From: Ampelomyces quisqualis
Lineage: Eukaryota; Ascomycota; Dothideomycetes; Pleosporales; Phaeosphaeriaceae
NCBI GenBank assembly: GCA_018398575.1
Contig: JAGTXZ010000014.1
Coordinates: 124,001 to 188,000, forward strand
Reading direction: 5' to 3'
Length of the DNA: 64,000 nucleotides
Within the stretch, counting starts at the first letter, position 1. Each line of letters opens with the position of its first letter. Positions 43,670 to 55,856 of this stretch are shown piece by piece. The position numbers and the translations under genes are program-made. The notes below the pieces were generated by a model that saw nothing but the letters and a program-made list of their open reading frames with translations, ran no database searches and was not told where the DNA came from.

Positions 43670-46600
43670 AATGTCGAAAAGGGAAAGTAAGGGACCAAGG
43701 CGGGTGGCAAGTGCCTTTATACTAGCCGCCCAACTGGCCGATAACTCGGGTGGGTTCGCCGATTTGGGTGAATACGGCTTGATGAGGTGATCTAGTCGGT
43801 GGAATGCCGTGGAATAATGATAGTGTGGTCTGGGCTGGTTACGAGCGGATTGTGGATATAAGTAACCTTGACTGCGAGTGTGTGCAGATTGCTGAGCGAT
43901 AGTTGGGACAGGCTTGGGTGCTGAATATTGGGCGGACACGACCTCTCTTTCAACCTCGTCCCTATGACGCAAGGCTTGCAGGGATTACTGGATGGCGTCC
44001 ACTAGTCCGCTTTCTGGAGACTGGTGGAAGCATAAAGCGAGATCTGCGCTCAACCCTGTCGCTCTCGGCGCCGGGCATGGTGGGCGGCTGTGCATGAATG
44101 CTTCCACTCAGAATTTTCAACGTGCATTCGGCTCGCATCCGAACGCTACCCGGGGCATCCACGACCTGGGACGAAAACATCAAGCAACCGTCTGCAAGCG
44201 CTCCGGGCGATTTTGCTTGCATACCCTGGAAAGTGCGGAGGTGGTGAAACGGATGCTTGAGACGTGAGCGACGGTTCCGCTCTACGATATGCTCGTGGGT
44301 CTCAAGCGCTTTGGGCCGAGTCTTCTCCAAAGTGCGACGGACGGGCCCAGGTGCTCGGGTAGGGTAATACGACTGTATGGCCGTTGGTACGCGTGTGCCG
44401 TCAGACTACGACTGCGACTACACCACGACTACGCTTACTTGCAACGAACGCCCTGGGCGATGCAGCGTCGCGAATTCCTGACGATACAGAGCAGCTACAC
44501 AAAGCATTGCATCCCTGGGAATTGTACAAGCCAGAAGCGAGATGGCATCAGCCACAGCTCTGGCCTTTGTCCATAGAAGTCACATGTCTGGGCGCGTGAT
44601 GATTCCAACTCCCGCCATTCACATGGTCCTACCAGTCGCGATGCCCTCAGCTCACGGTAGACTGGCGCGCAATGTCGGGTGCAACCACGTGGTCTCCCCC
44701 AAGACTACCGTCGATAGCCTGCACCTCGTGTACTATGGATAGCTGGATCTGGTGGCCAGACGGTCCCTGGGATCTGTCTGCCGGCGTGGAACGTGTGCTT
44801 CCCGTCTCCAGCACGAGCGTTGAAAGCGAAGATCATCTTATCGACCAATGACTTGGTTACTGATACACTACGAGGGTAACTGTCGCTCCATCTGCGTGTA
44901 AATCAATACATGCTGCATAAGTATGTAGGCCCAGTCCATGCTCGGCTTTGCAAGCATACACACATACCGGAGCCATATCGATTTGGCAAGTCCATGCACC
45001 AATTATTAGTCGGGGAAATCAGGGTCCATGTGGCAGTGCACAGCCCTATCAAGAATGTAACGTTTCCGGGACCCCCGATGACGATCTGGACCCAGCCATC
45101 GCCCGCTCACGTGCGATTGGCCCAATGTCGCTGCGTGGAAAGCACTAGCCACATCTCGAAGCCACATCTGTCTGCTTCGCTGGTATTCACGGCGCTTGGT
45201 AGCATCGGATGGACAGCCACGGAACAAAGTGAAAACTGCTTCACGGACGAAAGTCTGTGCGACTGCTGTCCTTGTCTGCTCCCCCTCTTTTGTTGCGCTG
45301 TGTTCCTTCAAGCAGCGCTAATCGATTCGCTTAATCTCTATGACATCACCGCTCGCATATCCACCTCACAATTCAGCCGAATGAACACCATGGCACATGG
45401 TGCTTCTCATCTCATCTCCACGTCCAATACTTCTTCTCGACGCTTATCGTTTCCCCGTCCATCACTGCCCAATATCCTGCTGGGCTCATCATGTCTCGAA
45501 ATGAGCGATGCAGTCATGGATCGCCAACGGCTTGCGGACTGGCGGCCGCTTGGCGTGGACCCCTGCAGAAGCCATTCGGTTGGCTCATCTGCCATCCAAT
45601 CCACGATCGCGGGTGTACAAGTCCCTGCGTCGGCTCCGTCGTGACGAGATTTCTGCCGCTTCACGTTGCCGATGGGGTGAAGTCGATGTCGATCATGACG
45701 CCTGAGGCATGCAGGGCCGCAATCAACAAGTTCTGCATCACCATCGCAAAACAAGCGCGCGACCCGTTGCCCTCTAATGACGAGAGCAATGTCAGGAAGG
45801 TTTTGACTTCCGCAGTGGACTGCATGGCATTCTGTGATGCCCCACGGCTTGTGCATCTCCCTCGGCCTACTAACTTACTGTGTACTGCAAGGCTTGAGTA
45901 ACCGCAACGTCAGCCAGCGTTCCGACGTTACGGAGTACCATTGCCAAGCTGCCTGATTACACAAGCTTTCGGCATAGGGCTCTGAACAGCGTATCTTCAA
46001 ACTCGCAGCATGCTGCCGAGAATCGTTTCTGCTAAAAGTGATCTGGTTGCCGAAACGGCCACTACAGACATGACCCGCCTGCAGAATCCGGAACGACAAT
46101 GACCTTACCATGGCTGAGTACGGATCTGTGAGGACGCTTCGAGGCCAACTGCCGTAGATGCCGTAGATGCCGTCGCCGTCTCCCATCGCGGCGGCTCAAC
46201 CTCGGGCAGCCAGGAGCGACATTCCACCGAAATGTTCGGCCTTGGCGCGACGAACGGAATTTCCGACGGCCTTGAATAATCTTTACTCGTGCTGCATGAT
46301 CACCAAGTTGCGCACCCACACCTAAACCTAAAAACAAATCCGTCCAAGATGAACCAAGTCAATGCGCGACGAAACTTTACAATGCCTGTACAGGGTCATG
46401 GTGCACTTGTACGAGCTTCTCGTACTCCGTAAGCATTCGGCTTATGTTGAGCCTAGGGCGTGGCTATTCAACCCCAGCGCCTGCGAAGCTCGCACCGAAT
46501 GCACTATTCCGGCCTTAGCGTTGCGGTACCAGATCGTGCCGCCTCGGTAATCTATGGTTCGCAATCATACCGAGGTAGAGTGCGTGGAATGCTTTTGGAA

Positions 46601-47627
46601 GAAACGTGCCCGCGGGTCTGCCAGATAGTCTAGCCATGGCGGCCGAGAAATAGACAATCGTACACGGTCGGCCTGACTTTGCCATATGCCATCATCATCC
46701 AGCTGTGCATCGATACCAGTAGCGAGTACACTTGATTCGCCCAGGTGCGATGCCATTCATCATCGGACTGACCACCCACAACGTCCAGCTCACGTTCACA
46801 ACATGAGATGCAACTCGCGATTCCAAGACCAGCCCCACGCGTCACGATCCCACGTTGGAACGGCATTACCATGAGCCCCCGCACACCACTACTACCCGCA
46901 GACCACGCCTCATCGCGTTCTTACACAGCGCCTATTCTCGCCTCACACCCGTCGCCAGCGGCCGTCCATACTCTCTCTCTCTCTCTCTCTCTCATCCTTT
47001 CGTGCGGTATACCATGCTGACGTGGACCGTGCTCGTGTGAATCTCTAGTGGTTTTTGGCGAAAGAGTTCAGACCGCGTTCGAGGTGCATCATGTACTTTC
47101 TGCTGGGAGTGTAAACGCAACGCAAAATTTTGTGCGAATTGATGTTGGAAGGAGGAAAAGGTAAGAAGAAAAAAACAAGTGATAGGTAGTAGGTAGTACG
47201 AGGGTAATGCGAGGATGACGGGACTTCTGATAGGAGAAGTGCCCTGAAATCGTTGGATGGAATGGCAGCGTAGTGCCTTGGAATTTACAGCTAGACCAAG
47301 GCGTGACAACCCTGGAGTAAATGGGTTTGAAGTTTATGATTGTTAGGGAGATCAAGCGGTTATGCACATGAGAAGCATCTCTTATGTATCAGAAACACCC
47401 TTCAACAACATACTCACGCATAGAGTCGAGCAATGTTTACAGACGCGCATTGTATTCAATGCTATGCAAACAAAACAAGTCAAGCCCGTAACGAACTTGG
47501 ACAATGTTCGCCTCCATGAGTATCGGGCCAATACTCCAAATCCATGCCATATGCAGAGACATTTTGGTTATAGTACTGCGTTCGATAAGAAAAGCAAGTT
47601 TGTTGTTGTTAATAAGTTCGGTTCGAG
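43670..47627. other. 4.0-kb spacer, no gene supported
   Basis: The first 300 bp are the leader of the C2H2 gene. Beyond that, the longest open frame (44910-45644, plus, 244 codons) has no domain, a mixed composition and a competing antisense frame. Octamers are at 45929-45936 and 46424-46431, and a (CT)n run at 46971-46993. No tRNA-like fold was recognised. Confidence 0.45.
46971..46993. repeat. (CT)n microsatellite
   Basis: An uninterrupted 23-bp CT dinucleotide run. Confidence 0.95.
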
Positions 47628-49005
47628 CTAAAGACCATTCGCGTGTAGGAGCTCTTCGTCCACGGTCATTTGGTTGATGCGCTTCTTTGTGAATTCGAAA
47701 GCAGTGAAGAAAATGGCGTTGACAACGCAGGAGCGCGACATGGAGACACCCAGGCCTCTGTACATTCGTGGGTTCATGAACTGAATCTTGGGTCGGGTGG
47801 CTTTGTCGCTGACGAGGCAGTTGCGCTGGTAGATGCTCTTTGCTGTGTCGATGGGGAAAATCTATGCAAGTTAGTCTTCGGCACTGCCCTCTACACGCGA
47901 TGATACGTACGCATGCCCAACTCACGAGCCCACACATGCCGCCAGCTACAACGACAGCCAGAGGATGTGTGGGAGATGTGCCACGGGCATTCGCCAGAAC
48001 CTGTTTAATGCTCTCGTACGTCACAAAGTAGATACCGGTACCAATTGAGTCACGCACTGTGGCGGTCAGCGTGGTCCTGGGAATTAAAATGCCTCTGCAA
48101 CCTACGCAAGTGCAAGTGAAATCCAGAGTACAAGCCTCGCCAGCCCCGATGCCTAATCAGGTTCTGCGCCGTTTTGAACGTTCCAAGGTTCTGGTAGCTC
48201 TTGCGGATCGCATCGTTCTTGCCTCCACCATCCTTGCGATCCGCCATTAAGACGGATATTTGGGCGCTCAGCTTTGTCAACTCGAACGGGCCTGGGATAT
48301 CAGCGTTGACTCGTGCAGATGGCTCGGGTACGTACAAGCAATGGCCGTGATGGTCGCACCTGCGCCTGCACCTGCCAGGCCGAAACATGCGACCGTCGAC
48401 AAGGTGGGATATGCGCCTTTGGTGTTTGCAACGACGAGCGGCGAGCTGCCCGTGGCCTGGTAGATCCAGTCATCTATGGCGTACTTGGAGCGCTGGTAGA
48501 TGGAGAAGGACACGGTGCGGACGAGGGTGATGCTGAGGAGGGGCGACCAGACACCTGTTGCGCGTGGTTAGCCCATGGCCTGCATGACGTGGTGGTGGTG
48601 GTGATGATGCGAGCATACCGCGCCAGAAGCCATGGAAGCCCTCGGTCCGGTAGGTGTGTCGTACGCAGTCGCTGAAGGAGCTGAACTTGTAGCTGGCAAA
48701 CGTCAGCTGGGGTCCTGGAGGGGTGGCGCGCCCTCGTACGCCTGCAACCTCGTCTTGACCGAGTCAAGAGGATACTGCGGGGCTCAGTCAGCGTTCTGTG
48801 GTGGGTTCTGCGGCTGCATGGCGAGTCATACGGCGACAAAGGTCGAGAGGAGGCTGCTGGAGCTTGCAGCGACCTCGGTGCGGTACTTCTTGGTCCACCG
48901 CTTGGCATGCTCGCTCCTCAAGACGGCTCGCGACACGTCGGTCAAGTCGGTCGGCCGGTTGGCGATGGGCCGGATGTTGGGCCTCTCCTCTCCATGCTGC
49001 GGCAT
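47628..49005 (-). CDS. Mitochondrial carrier family protein
   Basis: Seven exons (49005-48832, 48774-48740, 48692-48619, 48554-48336, 48291-48106, 48056-47911, 47861-47628) give 355 aa. All introns are GT...AG and all phases agree. The three signature motifs of the family (P-x-[DE]-x-x-[KR]) are present, one per repeat: YPLDSVKTRLQA, ACPFELTKLSAQIS and IFPIDTAKSIYQRN. Each is followed by a second helix (for example GFWRGVWSPLLSITLVRTV). Six helices are expected, in the inner mitochondrial membrane. The N-terminal 50 residues are a hydrophilic extension. The substrate cannot be told from the sequence. The high intron number breaks every motif from the next. Confidence 0.9.
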
Positions 49006-49412
49006 ACTGGCTTTCGCTAGCTGTGGAAGACGGCAATGTCTTCCTACGGCAATCGCGATGAGGCCAGCAGCCGGGCAGGCTCCATCAAGACCGCGTGGAC
49101 GGCACGACTGGGGCGGGCGACGGCGGGAGGTGCGGTCGGCGCTGGAAGGTGCAGTACAGTCTACGCTGTGAATGCGCGAGTCGGGGGGTTGCAGTGAGGG
49201 CAGGGTGGGGTTGAGCGCCTGAGCCGTCGTCCCAGCGCCGCGCGGATTGGCTGTGGGAGCTGTCTGCGCGGGAGTACCCCGTCACGTGACAGTGTGCTGG
49301 AGCTCAGTCGTCACATGATGGGGCCAAACACACACCTCAACTTAGGCTCACAGCTGGTTGACCAACATCGACCAGTGCTAGTATATACAACTCGACAGCC
49401 TTCCCTCCCATG
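49006..49412. other. Spacer upstream of the carrier gene
   Basis: No coding signal. It holds the carrier promoter and the 3' region of the small membrane protein gene. Confidence 0.5.
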
Positions 49413-49908
49413 CTACTCCTTCTTCCCCAACAAGCCCCTCAACGTCCTATCATTCTCACTCCCACCCTTCCCCGTCCCCCCTCCCTCTTCATATACTCGC
49501 CGCTCCTTGGATTTGGGTTTGGGTTTACTCGACACGTCCTCCATAAACGCCTCCTTGAACGTGCCCTGGTCGTTATCGAGCCGCTCCAACGTGCCGTGCC
49601 GCCGCATGCTCTCCTTGTGCCACGAGATCTGGCCGCCGTCGGCTTCGCGGTGTTTTTGCGCGTTGATTTTGGCCGCGCGGATCGACGTGCGCGCGTACAC
49701 GAAGAGCAGGCCGGCCATGGTCAGCGCGGCGAGGGGCGCCACGACCGTCTGGGAGGCGGGTTAGCATGCGCGAGGACCATGTGGGAGCGAGGACAGGTAC
49801 GCGGCCATTGATGATGCCGCGACTGCGTGAGAGGCGGGCCGAGGCGTTGGGTTTGGGCGCCTCGGACACGCCGTCGGCGCCCTTGGGCATGGAGAGGCGG
49901 CCGCCCAT
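49413..49908 (-). CDS. Small single-helix membrane protein
   Basis: Two exons (49908-49801, 49748-49413) give 147 aa. The N-terminus is basic and Ser/Ala-rich (MGGRLSMPKGADGVSEAPKP, then SARLSRSRGI). The only hydrophobic helix spans the exon join (TVVAPLAALTMAGLLFVYAR, aa 37-56). The rest is charged (KINAQKHREADGGQISWHKE, then KPKPKSKERR) and ends LRGLLGKKE. I recall similar short proteins in other filamentous ascomycetes with no assigned function; a mitochondrial inner membrane or ER location would fit but is a guess. It is divergent from GLR1. Confidence 0.78.
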
Positions 49909-50198
49909 GGTGAAGGTTGAGCTGTGGTCTGTCCCTATGCCACGAGGTGCATCGTCTACGAATGTGAATGTGAATGTGAATGTCCGACGCCTGAGGTGGT
50001 CTAGAATCGACGAGGCAATGCCCGCAGTGGCTTACGCATTGGGCAAAGCGCAAGGGACCAGCCGTCACCACCATGGCATACTCCGTGCTTGACTTCGTAC
50101 TTCCGACCGTGTCCGCCTGAGGGACCGTTGCATGCTAGCTGCTTTAGCCTTTTGTGCCCTCCATAAAGAGACGGCAAGTGCCCCGTCGCGCTCTCTAC
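49909..50198. promoter_or_regulatory. Shared upstream region of the small membrane gene and GLR1
   Basis: About 290 bp separate the two divergent starts. It includes a (GAATGT)-type run of four units near 49958-49982 and the near-octamer TACTCCGTG near 50079. Confidence 0.5.
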
Positions 50199-52045
50199 AT
50201 GCGCAGAACATTGCTTTGTAGGCTGCGGGCTCCGTCACCGAGTCTCTGTTACACTACCCCACCAACACCCAAACACAGCTTCGCCGCACGCTCCCCCTTC
50301 ACACCCATCTCTCGCATAACCGTGGCGTCTTCCCGCCTGTCCAATCTCACCTCCCACTTGTGCTCCTCCACGCGCCTCATGTCTCCCACCAAAGAGTGCG
50401 ACTACCTCGTCATTGGCATCGGCAGCGGCGGTATCGCTTCTGGTCGACGAGCAGCCAAACATGGCGCCAAGGTCATCGCAATCGAGTCGAGCCGGTACGG
50501 CGGTACTTGCGTCAATGTCGGCTGTGTGCCAAAGAAGGTGACGTGGAACGCAGCGGCTATCGCAGAGACATTCAAGGATGCGCCCGCCTACGGATTCCAA
50601 GTTGGTGGGGCACCCGACTTCGACTGGCCGTATTTCAAGAAGAAGCGGGACGCATATGTCAAGCGTCTGAACGGCATCTACGAGAACAATCTGAACAAGG
50701 ACGAGATTGAGCATTTCCGCGGCAGGGCCAAGTTTGTTGCCAAGGACGAGGTTGAGGTTGCACTTCATGACGGAGGCTCTCAGCGCATCAAGGCGAAGCA
50801 CATCCTCATTGCTACCGGTGGCCGACCGAAGCTGCCAGAAATCCCTGGAAAGGAGCTGTGTATCAGCAGTGATGGCTTCTTCGACCTCGAGACACTGCCC
50901 AAGAGCATCGCCACAAGCGGCGCAGGATACATTGGTGTCGAGATGACGGGTATGCTTCACGCTCTCGGCTCCAAGACACACTTCTTCATCCGCGGCGAAA
51001 AGCTCCTTCGCACCTTCGACCCGATGATTCAAGACGCCGTGACCAAGGAGTACGAGCGCCAGGGTGTCAACCTCTACAAGGGCTCGCAAATCACCAAAGT
51101 CGAAGACATCGGCAACGGCCTGAAGCGCGTAACCTACCAAGACTCGTCCAAAAAAGAATCCACCGTGGAAGTCGAACAAGTCCTCTTCGCCACCGGCCGC
51201 GACCCCGAAATCGAAGACCTCCACATCAAAGACTTTGACATCAAACTAAACGACAAAAACCACATCGTCACAGACGAATTTCAAAACACGTCCCTTCCTA
51301 ACATCTACGCCATCGGCGACGTATGTGACCGTGGCTTTGAACTGACGCCTGTCGCCATCGCCGCCGGCCGCCGGCTCTCAGACCGGCTCTTCGGCAACCA
51401 ACCCAGTGCCCACCTCTCCTACACCAACATTCCCTCCGTTGTCTTCGCACACCCTGAAATCGGCTCTATTGGGTTCACGGAGCCCGAAGCGCGCGAAAAG
51501 TTTGGCGACAACAATGTCAAGGTGTATAAAGCTGAGTTCAGCGGCATGTACTTTGCCATGATGGACCCGGAGCACAAGCAACCCACTGCATACAAGATTG
51601 TGTGTCAGGGCAAAGACGAAAAGGTTGTGGGACTGCACATCCTAGGCCAAGGGAGCAGTGAGATCTTACAGGGCTTCGGAGTCGCGATTAAAATGGGCGC
51701 AACGAAGAAGGACTTTGATAATTGCGTGGTATGTTTACACCCTGTCTTCTCTCACTCACATGTCGTTGGCGTTTTGCGAACCGTGGGCCCAAGTGTCAAA
51801 AAGCAGAAAGGCCTGGTCCTTGCTCGCCACATAACATGCACACTCGGCACACACCACACGTGTGCATGTGCGGGGAACCCCCCCTCCGCTTCTCCTCCTG
51901 CCTAAATCGATCATCGCTAACATATCCCCCTTAGGCTATCCACCCCGTCTCCGCAGAGGAATTGGTACGTACCGCTATTCTTAGCTTTCCTGCTCCGTAT
52001 CAACAGTTTAACTAACGCGGATGGGTGCAGGTTACCATGACCTAG
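50199..52045 (+). CDS. GLR1: Glutathione reductase
   Basis: Three exons (50199-51728, 51935-51964, 52031-52045) give 524 aa. The last two encode only AIHPVSAEEL and VTMT, the conserved C-terminus at the dimer interface. The FAD-binding start is YLVIGIGSGGIASGRRAAKH, the redox disulphide is GGTCVNVGCVPKK, the NADPH-binding fold has SGAGYIGVEMTGMLHALG, and the second FAD motif is NIYAIGDVCD. The enzyme reduces glutathione disulphide with NADPH. Start choice matters: the methionine at 50199 gives a basic, Ser-rich 60-residue leader (MRRTLLCRLRAPSPSL) like a mitochondrial presequence; the one at 50379 (MSPTKECDYLVIG) gives a 464-aa cytosolic form. The frame also has a methionine at 50154. Confidence 0.94.
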
Positions 52046-55000
52046 AGGCTAGTTTCATGCAGGGTGTGCGCAAGGGCATATTATTGCGTGCACCAGGACC
52101 CTGGCAGAGTGAGGGTAGATATGGGTGCGCATGTAGTTAATGCCGTTAGATCTCGATAGTGGAAAACGCCAATAAGAGGACCTACTCAATGCGATGCGTT
52201 TTCAGATTTTTATTTTATTTCCACCATTCTGCTGTCACTGTCACGCCTCAGACGGGCCGAGTAGATATGACTGTATCCCGACACTGTTTCATCGGTCGTG
52301 ACGCGTCTTGATAGCCGTCTTTTTCATGTCGTGGCTGTAGCATGCTGTGCTATCCAGTTTGCAGTCCATCTTAACACGGTCCATGACTAAAATGTGACCT
52401 GATTCACTCTCCCTCCCCACAGCCTTTCTCAATCATCCCCATCTCCTACGACACCCCCCCCCCCTTCCAATAAATAAACGGCACTAATGACACCAAGGAA
52501 TATCTTCCTTGCGTATCCTAAACCCCGTCACCACACTGCGAAACACGACTCGCCTTTGATATATCGTGCTCGTGCTCCTGCTTGTGCTCGTGGTCGTGGT
52601 CGTGCCTGTGCCTGTGCCTGTGCTCGTGCCTGTGCTCGTGCCTGTGCTCGTGCTCGTGCTCGTGCTTGTAGGCCGATCAAGTCAAAGCAAACATAACATC
52701 ATGTGTATTTCCAGGTTAGCAAATCGAGTCTCTCTCCCTCTCCCTAGTTTCCCTGCAGCTATACACACCAGCCAGTGCTAGCCATCCAACACTGTACGCA
52801 CGGATACACGAGTTTCCCGGGGGGAATAGGACAACGGAAAACCCCAAACATGAAACATAAACCCCCAACACGCATCTCACTCACGACAATGTACTCTTCA
52901 ACAAAGCATTTTTCCCCCGCAACCATCTACCACGGCATAAAGTGCGACCGTGACCGGCATGTCGCTATACGTACGCCACCACACTCTTCCGCCCATAAAA
53001 TCCACCCCGCCGAGCCAGGCGTTACGTAGCGATGCGCGGTCCTAGCATCTCCCATCGCGCATATCAATGTGTGTAGTACCACCCCCGGCAGCGAGATTAG
53101 CGTCCTCAGCATGCAAGCAGCTTGATGGGAGTAGTAGGTTCGAAACCATCCAACGACGACGAAGACGAATGAGGTAGAACCAGCGCCATCTTTACTTGTA
53201 TCGTACGTCGCTCCTGGCGTCCAAGCGAGCAGGTACATTGCCCATCTGCGCTCGTCCAACGCCGCGGTTGGGCCGGGACGTGGAACATGCATGATACATC
53301 TCGCGCGTCTCGGAGGAAGCAGTCGGGACGAATGTGTGGGATCGACGATAGGACGATGGGGAGGTATGGAGCGAGATGGACGTCATGTGCAGCTGTTCTG
53401 GTGTGGTAGGTGCCGGGAATGTGTGTGGGAGATGTCGACGCCAGTCGGATAACGTGGCTTTGACGCAGTGTTGTGAAGGTTACCAAGCACATGGACAGCT
53501 TGCGCTACTATGCACGGCTGCCTTACCTACCTACCGGCATGGGAGGTGCAGGGAATTCTTCTGCCGACTGTTTCTTTAATTAGAGCAATCATCACAACTA
53601 CCTGTAGGTGCAGTGAAGATGCTTTATATTACCTGTGGGAGAGAGCCTCTCCTCTTCCATATCTCGACATGGTTAATGCACCTGCTGCCTCATACCTTCT
53701 AGTCGCGTGCGGGCTTCTGTTCTAGAGTCTGACTGTGGTTAGAGCTTAAATCCATGCACCGTGATACCACGCGCAGGTATATCCGAGGACCAATCCAGAA
53801 GCTGTCAAGACGTGTATGGACCGATGAACGTTATTTGCAAGGGACATGGTGGATCCCACGAGTGAAGTAGTTAGATATCATTGAGCAGGTCCACCAATGG
53901 AACTAAACAGTCTGCGAGCTGTGGCGCATGCACAGGCCTGTCTCCATCCATGCTTTTCTGTACATATGTACACTGCCAGACTTTTCATTTCCAGGGGTTT
54001 CAATCCTTCTCGAAATCTCAACAACTGGCCGTGCTCAAGCACATGTGATATCCAAGACTACCCCGAACCCGGTTACGAAGCACAGTTGCTGAATAGTGTC
54101 ATGATCCTTTCGGTCCGGTCCGGGTCTCCTAACAATCGTTCGTGCCATGTCAACCCATACATGAGTTGGAGGATTGTGAATTGAACCCAGCTATTCGGAA
54201 ATAAAAAAAGTCCACTGCAAGGCTATGCAACACGTCCGTGACGACGCCCTCTGACACTACATGATCGTGAAAGTGTCCCTAATCTTGTAAAGCTATCACC
54301 CGGCTGCTTCTCCCTAAATGTGGGTTCGGGTACGTGCGTCTGACGACAGAGATACAGCAGATTTGATATTGCGAATGTCCTTTTCTTCCAACATGTATCG
54401 TTTTCATGCCACTGTGACCAAACACGTCATGGAGGCGTCGAGCGACAATTTTCCTTCGTGGAAGAATCAGCTTGGAATACAGTAGCTGCAAGCCCTGCAT
54501 TGGTTGCAATGCTTCTTTCCCCGCGGTTCGCTTCGTGCCTCGCACATGAGGTGCAGCATCGCGGGGTGCATATTAATCTGGAAAAACGCGCCAGGAAGTG
54601 GTGGCGAGGTGGTCGAAAACAAGCGAGCGAGCTGCATTAGCCAGCCTGAAAAAGGTCCCGAGCGCCGACATGGAGTAAGGTGAGGAAATGGGTCCAGGTG
54701 ACACAAAGACTACCACCTGTCTTGAGTGCGAGAGACGATCTTTGGGCCAGTGCTTGCAATTACCGGACCCATAAGCTCGTATACACGACTTTCCTCCACC
54801 GTATTGTTGACCCTAGTTACGGAACGGAGCAGCTTCCAACAGGACATGGCCGTGTTTAAGTTAACGTCCGGTCTCTGGTCGTCGCAAACGGTGGGCACCT
54901 TAAGTGTGATCACACACCCTTCCAGAATGTTACACGAAGGAGAGCCGCGCCGGCCTAACCTGTAAGGGGTCAGGACCTGCCCTATGCACCCGGAATTCGT

Positions 55001-55856
55001 TCCTGTCAATCGTCCGGTCGCACTGATGTGGCCTTGACAGGAACAGCGTTTGGAACCTTGCAATGACTTGCACCTCGCCGTGGGAGATGTTCGGGAAGCC
55101 GTTGCAAGTTTGAAATTTGTTACGTTTGACCTGCAATTTCGTAAAGAATGTGACTGGCGATCCTTCATCAGGACCTACCCTTCTCATTTTCATGCTCATG
55201 CGTTAAGTTCTCATCTGGGGTAACCCACTCAATCCTAGAGCACGGCCGGCAAGAAACCCGGGCTAACGGCATGCGAGATGGATGCCAGGATTCAAGCTTG
55301 GATACGAACACGAGTCGCGGCTCATTCGTGTGATCCATCGATTGACCTGCATCGTATAACGCCTCCCAGATAGGTAAGCCTTCTGCAACTCCGAAGTCTG
55401 CGGATCGACCTCCGTAACGGGGAATGACCCCGCGCGCTTGTGGATGGTCCGCAACGTACTCCGTAGCTTGTGTCAACATCTGTGAAAGTGCCGTCAAAGT
55501 TGTGTGAGAAATTGAGAATTGGTGTGACGCATGGCTGGCATGATGCAGCTTGAAAAAGTAGTGTTATACAAGATGTACTAAGCGTTGGTGGCCGTAACGT
55601 CATCCATGTCCCCTTTCGCCTTGGAGACTTACCCCTTGAAAGTCTCATTTTGCGCCGTGCCGTTGTCCGAGGTTTGCCGTCTGTGTGGCTTGTTGGTAGT
55701 GTGCAAGTCTACAGAATAAAGTAGAAGGAAAGAAGAGTGAACAGCCTGAATCATGCGATGTGAAGTTCCCGGGCGCATCCCTTTCCCGTCACCGAATCGA
55801 TGACATGGGTGATGTGGATTCCGTAGCTTCTGGCCAGAGGCGTCATTATTGCAGGT
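52046..55856. other. 3.8-kb spacer, no gene supported
   Basis: It contains the GLR1 3' region, a hexamer minisatellite (52566-52670), several short overlapping frames without motifs, and one octamer at 55458-55465. I could not assemble a spliced gene. Confidence 0.45.
52566..52670. repeat. Hexanucleotide minisatellite
   Basis: About 17 units of a 6-bp motif alternate between cgtgct and gtgcct types. In one frame it reads LVLVLVPVPV, in another ACARACARA; both are products of the repeat, not evidence for a protein. Confidence 0.9.

Noticed and set aside
44910..45644. 244-codon plus-strand open frame
   Set aside because: Mixed, Cys/His-rich composition without a motif, competing antisense frame of similar length, and no clear start context or splice partners.
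52487..52781. Frames reading ACARACARA and LVLVLVPVPV
   Set aside because: Direct translations of the hexamer minisatellite, not proteins.
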